Assembly (NCBI GenBank): GCA_036346395.1
Contig: CM070615.1
Location: 20,765,282 to 20,829,281, forward strand
Origin: Hsuehochloa calcarea
Lineage: Eukaryota; Streptophyta; Magnoliopsida; Poales; Poaceae
DNA length: 64,000 bases
Direction of reading: 5' to 3'
Of the stretch, positions 57,541 to 64,000 are shown piece after piece (position 1 is the stretch's first letter; each line of letters begins with the position of its first letter). The translations under genes and the position numbers were made by a program. Under the pieces are notes generated by a model that was not told the DNA's origin, did not search any database, and worked only from the letters and a program-made list of their open reading frames with translations.

Positions 57541-58290
57541 TTGATGGATCTCAAAATCCCATCGAATTTCTTCAAATCTATACAACAATTGTCCGGCGGC
57601 GGGAGGAGGAGAGCATGTAATGGCAAATTACCTTCCAACGTGCTTGAAGGATCCGCTCGATCGTGGTTATTAAACCAACCACTGAGTCGATCTACTCTTG
57701 GCAACACCTCTGCGACCTTCTACAAGCGAATTTCCAAGGCACATACAACCGCCACGAAAGGAAGGCGACTTGCCGGATAAAGCAGAACAACAGCGAGACT
57801 TTGCGTCAATTCATCAAACGCTTTAGTCAGGTTCATAATTCAATTTCGGAAATTTCTGACTCATCTGTGATCAGGGCTTTTAAGCAAGGAGTCCGTAGTA
57901 GAAGGATAACAGAGGATATTGCTTTGAATCCTCCCAACATTGTTCCTGACCTCTTCGAGATGGCCGATCGATATGCATTCGCTTACGAGCGGTCGAGTGG
58001 AACAACACTATTGATCAAGAAACGCACACTCCTCGAGCCGTGAAGTTGGTAAGGAAAAGAAAGCAAAGAAGTCCAAGAAGAAAATAAAGAGTCAAAAACC
58101 ACAAACCAGTGGTTTCAAGGAGGTCTTGGCAGTGAAAGATAAAGAGCCACGAACCACCAAGTCGTACCCAGATCAAGGCAAAGGTAAGCGCCACGATCGT
58201 AAGAGCGACAAACCAAGGTGGTGTCCTTTTCATAAAAAGGAAGGACATGACCTCCAAGCACCGCTCCCTACTCTCGGCGGGTGGGACATA
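57541..58290 (+). pseudogene. E5 gag capsid and zinc-finger region
   Basis: Motifs run in Tat order: 'EKFDGSQNPIEFLQIY', 'SIYSWQHLCDLLQANFQGTY', 'LRQFIKRFSQVHNSISEISD' and 'DLFEMADRYAFAYE'. A CxxH-type finger ('WCPFHKKEGHDL') lies near 58218-58255. A stop and a frame change sit in the first third. This is the Retrotrans_gag-type capsid domain; the finger binds the element's RNA in active relatives. Confidence 0.8.
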
Positions 58291-58455
58291 CGAGTGGCCA
58301 AAAGTCGTCGGATGATGAGGAGTTTTCCAAAGAAATCTTGTTGAGCATATCTACGGAGGATTACTACAATGGCAAGAACTACTCCCCTCTCGGCGAAGTA
58401 GGGAATTACCATCTCTTTTGAGTGGCCAAAAGTCGATCACTATGATGATATCCGA

Positions 58456-58870
58456 TTGTGGTCGAACCCACCATCAACAAGCTGTCGGGTCAATCGAGTT
58501 TTGGTTGATGGTGGCGATTCCTTGAACATATTATTTACTAATGCCACGGGCGAGATGCAAGTACCCAGGACAAAGGTAAGACCGGTACGATACTCTTTTC
58601 ATGGAATTGTACCGGGGTCTTCGGCCAAACCCATTGGCCAAGTTTCTCTTCCTTTAACATTTGGTTCACCAAGTAATTTCAGAAAGAGAAAGTCTCTTTG
58701 ATGTGGTCGATTTCGATCGGCATATAACGCCATACTCGGACGACCAACTTTGGCAAAATTCTTAATGGCTACTCATTATGGGTATCAATGTCTTAAGATG
58801 TCAGGTCCCAAAGGAGTGATCACAATTCATTGTGACAAGAAGATGGCGTATAACTGCGACCGTCGATCCT
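58456..58870 (+). pseudogene. E5 protease
   Basis: 'RVLVDGGDSLNILF' carries the Asp-Gly-Gly active-site form used by Tat elements. 'YSFHGIVPGSSAKPIGQVSL' and 'LTFGSPSNF' follow. A frameshift near 58700 moves the rest ('AILGRPTLAKFL', 'GVITIHCDKKMAYNCDR') to another frame. No intact enzyme is possible. Confidence 0.8.
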
Positions 58871-59029
58871 CGAGATGGTTGGTCAAATACCAACTCGAGA
58901 TGAAAGTCGACCGACTAGCAAGTCGAAGCCTAAAAATCACATCAAAGCCGAGCGACCAAGTCAAAGAGGTTCCTCTCGGGCGCAGAGAAACCCTCGAAGG
59001 CTGTTCGCATCGGGAGACTTCCACCCCAA

Positions 59030-60080
59030 ATAGGAAGACACCCTCATCACCTTCCTCAGAGCTAACGCAGATGTCTTTGCGTGGCAAGCATCCGACATGC
59101 GGAGTCCCGGGGAGGTGATCGAGCCGAGGCTAGTTTTACGGCTGATAAAGTACCGTAAAACAAAAATTACGAGATTTGCCTGATCGGCGAGATGCTATTA
59201 AATCGAATTGGATAAGCTACTTAAGCGGGCTTTATAAGAGAAGTCAACCACCCAGTGGTTGGCTAACCTATAATGGTCAAGAAGTCAAGCGGCAAATGGC
59301 GTATGTGCGTGACTTCACCGATCTTAATAAAGTTTGTCCAAAAGATGATTTCCTTTACCTCGTATCGATCGGTTGGTTGATTCTCTGCGGGTTGTGAAAT
59401 ATTAAGTTTTTAGATGCATATTACGGATACCACGGATCAATATGTGTCTAAGCGATGAAGAAAAGACCGCATTCATTACACCATTTGGTACCTTTTGCTA
59501 TGTCAAAATGCCATTTGGTCTAAAGAATGCGGTGCTTCTTTTCAGCGCTTGATGCAATCAACTTTTCATCTCAATTAGGCCGGAATTTAGAAGCCTATGT
59601 TGATGATCTAGTCGTAAAAAGCATTAAGAAATTTAATCATATCAGCGACCTACAAGAAACATTCGACAACCTCGAAAGCACCGCTTAAAACTTAATCCCG
59701 AAAAGTGTGTGTTTGGAGTTTCTTGGAAAATTGCTTGGATTCCTAGTATACGAGCGAGGAATCGAAGCAAATCTGAAAAAATAAAGGCCATCCTCGGATC
59801 GCCCTCAGACCACAAAAAGGAAGTCGAAACTCACTTTGGGTGCATGGCGGCTTTAAGTCGTTTCATCGCACGACTAGGAGAAAAGGACTACCTTTCTTTA
59901 AACTTCTCGGGAGACATGAAGGTTTTGAGTGGTCGACGAGGCAAACAACGCCTTTGAGGATGTCAAGAGGTACCTTTCGAGTGCTCTGTTACGGTTTCTC
60001 CAAAGCGGAAGAGGCGCTCTTAATTTACCTAGTTTGCCACGCCACGAGCGACAAGCGCGATCTTGGTCGTAGAGCGTGAA
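59030..60080 (+). pseudogene. E5 reverse transcriptase
   Basis: Scattered frames give 'VRDFTDLNKVCPKDDF', 'FLDAYYGYHGSI', 'MPFGLKNA'-like sequence, the catalytic YVDD at 59596-59607 and 'CMAALSRFIARLGEK'. The fingers are partly missing ('SGWLTYNGQEVKRQM'), and stops occur throughout. The order and motifs match Tat RT, including the fixed 'DFTDLNK'. Confidence 0.83.
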
Positions 60081-60129
60081 AGCGTACAACGACCGGTTTA
60101 CTCGTCGTGAGTTTTACGGGCCTAAGGGC

Positions 60130-60700
60130 GTTACCCTCGAGTCCAAAAACTTCTATATGCCCTCCTCATGTCTTGAGAAGCTGCGGCATTATTTTGAGCG
60201 CACAAAATAGTTGTGTGTCGTCCCGAGTTTCCTTTGGGAGCGATCCTCCATAATAAGGAAGCAATGGGGCGCATGGCAAAATGGTCGGTCGAACTTGGGA
60301 GTTCGACCTCCATTCGTGTCGACGGCCATAAAATCCCGGATCTTGGCGGACTTTGTCGCGAATGGACAAATCTGAACAGTTCGGGATCCCGATCGATTCC
60401 ACGACCGGTGGATGATGTACTTTGACGGGTCACTTACTTTAAGTGGCTCGAAATTTGGGTGGTCTGGTATCTCCTCTGGGAGAAACATTAAAGTATGCCA
60501 TACAATTAAACTTTGGGCCACTAACAATGTGGCGAGTGCGAAGGTTTGCTAGGCGGCATACAGTGCAAAGCACTCTCGATTAAATCGACTACTCGTGAGA
60601 GGAGACTCTCAACTAGTCGTGAATCAAATCGGGAAAGAGTACGGTGCTTTAACTCGACAATGTCTCGGTACTTATCGAATCGTAAGCTAGAAAAGCATTT
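60130..60700 (+). pseudogene. E5 second RNase H domain
   Basis: 'YFDGSLTLSGSKFGW' (first catalytic Asp) near 60415, 'ATNNVAS' and 'LLVRGDSQLVVNQIGKEY' near 60590 match the additional archaeal-type RNase H known from Tat elements. A stop replaces part of the Glu helix. The preceding region (60090-60400) contains connection sequence in broken frames. Confidence 0.75.
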
Positions 60701-61009
60701 TTAGGTTTGAGGTACAATTCATCCCTCGAAAGGATAATTTCCTCATGAGACCAACTTGCTCGGATGGCTTCTTCCGATCCACGGTACCAAAGGAGTTTTC
60801 TTGGAGCAACTCCAAAAGCCGTCTCTAGTCGAAGAACCGAGACACCTCCTATTGAGATGGCCTCACTAGATTACGAGGATACGGATGACACCCATCTACG
60901 AGTATCTTCACAAGGGTTCCGTGCAGAAGATGATCTTGAGGCGGTCGATTATCCGAAAAGCCAAAATGTATACTTTGGTTGAAGGAGTCCTCTACAAGCG
61001 AGGAACCCA

Positions 61010-62060
61010 AGGGATACTCATGCGATGCATTCCATAAAGCGAAGGAATAACACTCCTTCATGATATACAGTGGCATCGTGGGACGCATGCTTCCTCTGAG
61101 AACATTGGTTGGTAAGGCCTTTCGACAAGGTTTCTCTTGGCCTCTGACTCATGCGATGCTAAAGATGTGGTTAAAAAGTGTGTCGAATGCCAATTCCATG
61201 GTAGACGGATACACCAACCACTCAAGCATTACAAACAATACCTCTTTCTTGGCCTTTTGCGACACAGGGTCTCGATATCCTAGGACCGTTTCCCAAAGCT
61301 TGGGAGGTTTGAATTCCTTTTGTGGCTATTGACACGTTCACAAAATGGATCGAAGCGAACACATGCTGGGATAACAGCAGCGACAAAAGGTTCATGATGA
61401 GATGCGTAATTAGTCGATTTGGAGTTAAAGTCGGATAATTACGGACAATGGTAAACAATTTGTAAGTGCAAAATTTGAGAATTTTGTGACGAGTTAGGTA
61501 CCAAGTTGTGTTATGCTTACATTGCACATCCCCAAAGCAATGGGCGGTCGAGCGTGCAAGCGGCCAAATAATTCGAGAATTAAAACTCGAGTCTTGACCC
61601 GACGTTAGCGCTCGGGGCTTGGGTACAAGAATTACCTTCCATATTATGGGCGGTTAATGCGACCACCGATCGAAGCCCATGCTTCCTCTTCCTCGGAGCT
61701 AAAATTGCGGTCGACACGAGTTGAAACCTTCAACAACTCCGACCGGGAACAACCGGCGGATGACATTAACCTACTCGAAGAAAGGAGAAACATGGCCCTA
61801 ATCCGTTCTGCAGTCTACCAACAAGCCCTACGCAGATACTACGATCGTAAGGTCCGACCTCGCAGCCCTGCTATAGGTGACTTGGTATTGAGGCTCTGCC
61901 AATCCAAGTCTAATCGGAATAAACTTTCTCCCAATTGGGAAGGTCCTTACACAGTGGTCGAAGTCACTCGGCGAGTCGATCACGACTAGCAATGGAAGAC
62001 GGACAGGTTCTCTCAAATTCTTGGAACATCGACCAGTTACGCAAATTCTATGTGTGACCA
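61010..62060 (+). pseudogene. E5 integrase
   Basis: Zinc-region remnants ('RQGFSWPLTHAMLK', 'CQFH') occur near 61115-61200. The core has 'IDTFTKWIEAN' (first Asp, near 61330) and 'IITDNGKQF' (second Asp, near 61435). The carboxyl part is clean at 61657-61989, with 'NLLEERRNMALIRSAVYQQA', 'LRRYYDRKVRPRSPAIGDLV' and 'NKLSPNWEGPYTVVEV'. The last acidic residue of the core sits in damaged sequence near 61540. Confidence 0.85.
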
Positions 62061-62987
62061 ACCTCTCAGGCAATAAAGGTCCAGGTGCCTTCTACCTCTT
62101 TTGTCTTATTTTTTAGTAGTGCTTTGATAAATCTTTCGACTATGATCCAAAAACACCCAGTTTTCCTTACACTGGTCGAAAGGCGAGTAACATCACCTAG
62201 TCGAAGTCTCTCCTCTCTGCATGTGGTCTTGCCCACTAGAAGGAACTTCCTAGCATCGACTCGTTACTCACTTTTGTTGCCAATACAGAGAGCTCGGGTT
62301 CTATCAAGTCGAAATGTTCTCAAAGCCAACTCTTCCCATCTTAGTTTATTTTTCCAGTAATTCAAAAAAATTTCTAAGTAGAGTGCACTTTCTTATATTT
62401 ATTCGACCACTTTTGGTGTACTCGTTTCGTTTTAACTGGTCGAAGGAAGAGATACACCTAGTCGAAGTCTTTCCTCTCTGCACGTGGTCACCCCACTAGA
62501 AGGAACTTCCTAGCGTTGCTCGGTCTCCTACTTTTGCTCTTTGGAAAAAACTTATCGAGTCCACCAAAAAAGGCGAGCGGATTATTAAAGTCCTCTAAGG
62601 CGTTTGCTTAACTCAAGTTCTTTGTTCTTGGTTTGATTAAACTAGTCGGAGATGATAACATCACCTAGTCGAAGCCTTTCCTCTCTGCCGCGTGGTCACG
62701 CCCACTAGAAGGAACTTCCTAGTGTCGAGTCGTTTCTACTCTTTTCGACCGATGCTTGACAAGCAGTAACAAAAGCTATAGTTAAAAAACCTTATAAGTT
62801 AAACAAACCTCTCTTTATTTTTGTCTAAACACTAAGCATTTCACACATAAAGTATTTACTTAGATTGTCTAAACAAGCTAAGCAAATAGTCGAGGAAATG
62901 AGGCGGATAAAGTTATTAATTTGACTTACAAGGTAGTTACTTAGTCTTTCCTCATACCTTTTTACTGTGGATTTCCTCAATCGGACG
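62061..62987 (+). repeat. E5 3' non-coding tail with three repeated blocks
   Basis: Three copies of a block of about 75 bp start at about 62191, 62452 and 62660. Each reads 'cctagtcgaag...cctctctgc...ccactagaaggaacttcctag' and contains the palindromic core GGAACTTCC. Spacing is 261 and 208 bp. Tat elements are known for long 3' regions between pol and LTR. Confidence 0.75.
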
Positions 62988-64000
62988 TGTAGGGCCAGGA
63001 AAAGGCGACTAGGGGGTGAATAGGCGCTTTCAAAACTTTCTCGCCTAAATCAAAACCAACACGTACTTTACTCCTTTAGCTATGAGAGCTAAGAAGTTCG
63101 GTGAGCACACAGCGAAGCCTTGTGTTGAATTTGATAAGCCCCTCAAGCACCACGACACAAAAGGAGAAAAGAACTCAATGTTCTTCATTTGACACGGCGG
63201 TCGGCCAGGCTACCACAGGCGGTCGGACCGGCGGTCAAGGAGCGATCGGCCGACAACTAACTAAATGGTCGGACCGGTGGGCGGCGATTCGACCCGCCAA
63301 CCCGTGATGCGAATACAGGCGGTCGAACCGCCGTTGTAAGGCGGATCGGACGGTAGAGTCGATCTTGAAAAACTCCACCCAAATCCAAAGCGAAATTTGA
63401 TCCAACTTTTGATTCAACCAATAAAACTTGACCAAATTTCTAGCACACCTCCCTAATGATATTAGAGACCTATTTCTAGCGACGATCCGTCGGATCCACT
63501 TGCGAATCGATCTCTCGAGATTTTAACAAAGAGGTGCTCAAACCCTAGAAATGAGAAAAACTTGATTCAAGACTTGCTTGTGGGGGTTTGATGATCTAGA
63601 TGACTCTAGGAGTAATCCCACACATCAAAGCAAGGTAAAGTAGGCCAAGAGACCAAGCATGAACCTTTGAATCAAGGAAGCACCAAAAACATCCAAAGAG
63701 AGAAGAACACAAAGGGAGCAATTGATCTTTCAATTAAGCATCACAAGATTGTTCATCCACAATAGATGCTTACAAAGCCTCTCCACCAAGGAGGGCAAGA
63801 GCTCAACAAGGAGCACACTCCAAACCCTAGTTTTCCTCTCCTCTCCTCCAAACCCTAGAAAAAGGAAGAAGGGGGCTAAATGAATGCTTGCTTATGTTTT
63901 CCACCTCTCCCCTTCCTATTTATACTAGAGAGCTAGGGTTTCCCTTTTTGGGTCTCTTACACATGGGACCCACACACAAATAACTCTTGAAGCAATCGCC
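62988..64000 (-). repeat. Family L LTR, minus strand, partial
   Basis: It begins TGTAGGGCC on the plus strand (the LTR 3' end on minus) and contains the 'gactagggggtgaataggcg' context, palindromes near 63198-63360 and a TATA box (63917-63924). No primer site flanks it on the left, so it is a 3' LTR or solo LTR. It runs off the window. Confidence 0.7.
63917..63924 (-). promoter_or_regulatory. TATA box of family L LTR (inverted copy)
   Basis: TATAAATA on the minus strand, in the same context as 152-159. Confidence 0.5.

Larger units (their letters stand above)
55172..62987 (+). mobile_element. E5: Tat-type Ty3/gypsy element, 3' truncated
   Basis: The 5' LTR (about 55172-56040) is followed by a TGGCGCC-type primer site, gag-like ORFs (56114-58045), protease (about 58480-58860), RT (59030-60080), RNase H (60130-60690), integrase (61010-62060) and a non-coding 3' tail with tandem blocks. 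Protein motifs ('YVDDLVV', 'LGRPTLAKF', 'LSPNWEGPYTVVEV') match the plant Tat lineage represented by rice RIRE2 and maize Cinful. Many frameshifts are present. No 3' LTR occurs because a family L LTR begins at 62988. The LTR start is uncertain by tens of bases. Confidence 0.85.

Overview
The window looks like heterochromatic DNA from a grass (Poaceae), possibly Oryza or a close relative. Support comes from nested Ty3/gypsy and Ty1/copia retrotransposons, 5-bp target-site duplications, primer sites matching plant initiator tRNA-Met, and one low-copy gene with the very GC-rich 5' end typical of grass genes. No rRNA, tRNA, CRISPR array or prokaryotic feature was seen. Roughly 85-90% of the bases are transposon-derived, and the species call is inference.

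Left block (1-37290). A truncated LTR fragment (1-1015) abuts a minus-strand copia remnant (1015-3062). A plus-strand copia element, copia A, is broken into three pieces (about 3990-4906, 21156-22963, 32800-34394). A gypsy element, E1 (4907-21150, minus, TSD TGCAC), split piece 1 from piece 2. Inside E1 sits E2 (9378-18020, plus, TSD TGGAC), with near-identical 2.1-kb LTRs but a ruined 4.4-kb interior. A gypsy chromovirus-like element, E3 (22964-32794, minus, TSD AAGCA), split piece 2 from piece 3. Piece 3 is cut by two LTRs meeting head to head at 35197/35198, followed by a primer site and leader but no body.

Gene island (about 37290-42330). It holds a frameshifted fragment of a TRAF-type zinc-finger protein gene (about 37350-37825, minus) and a two-exon PPR gene (40160-41912, minus) whose second exon carries apparent single-base losses. 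Unassigned AT-rich DNA with a possible membrane-protein fragment lies between them.

Right block (42330-64000). An LTR-like sequence (42330-43246 plus 53910-54722) is split by E4 (43247-53909, minus, TSD ACGGC), a gypsy element with an almost clean RT, a chromodomain-like tail and an extra sense ORF between primer site and gag. Its 5' LTR lacks about 1.6 kb including the TATA box. A Tat-type gypsy element, E5 (about 55172-62987, plus), follows. Its LTR carries a 29-bp hairpin minisatellite and its 3' tail carries repeated blocks. It is cut at 62988 by a minus-strand LTR of the same family as the one at position 1.

The most notable system is the E2/E3 pair. E2 shares LTR 3' sequence, primer-site flank, polypurine flank and integrase/chromodomain remnants with coding-type E3. 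Its coding region is far more decayed than its LTRs, as expected if a defective lineage is copied by enzymes supplied in trans. Many single-base and homopolymer differences between sister LTRs raise the possibility that some frameshifts are sequence errors.
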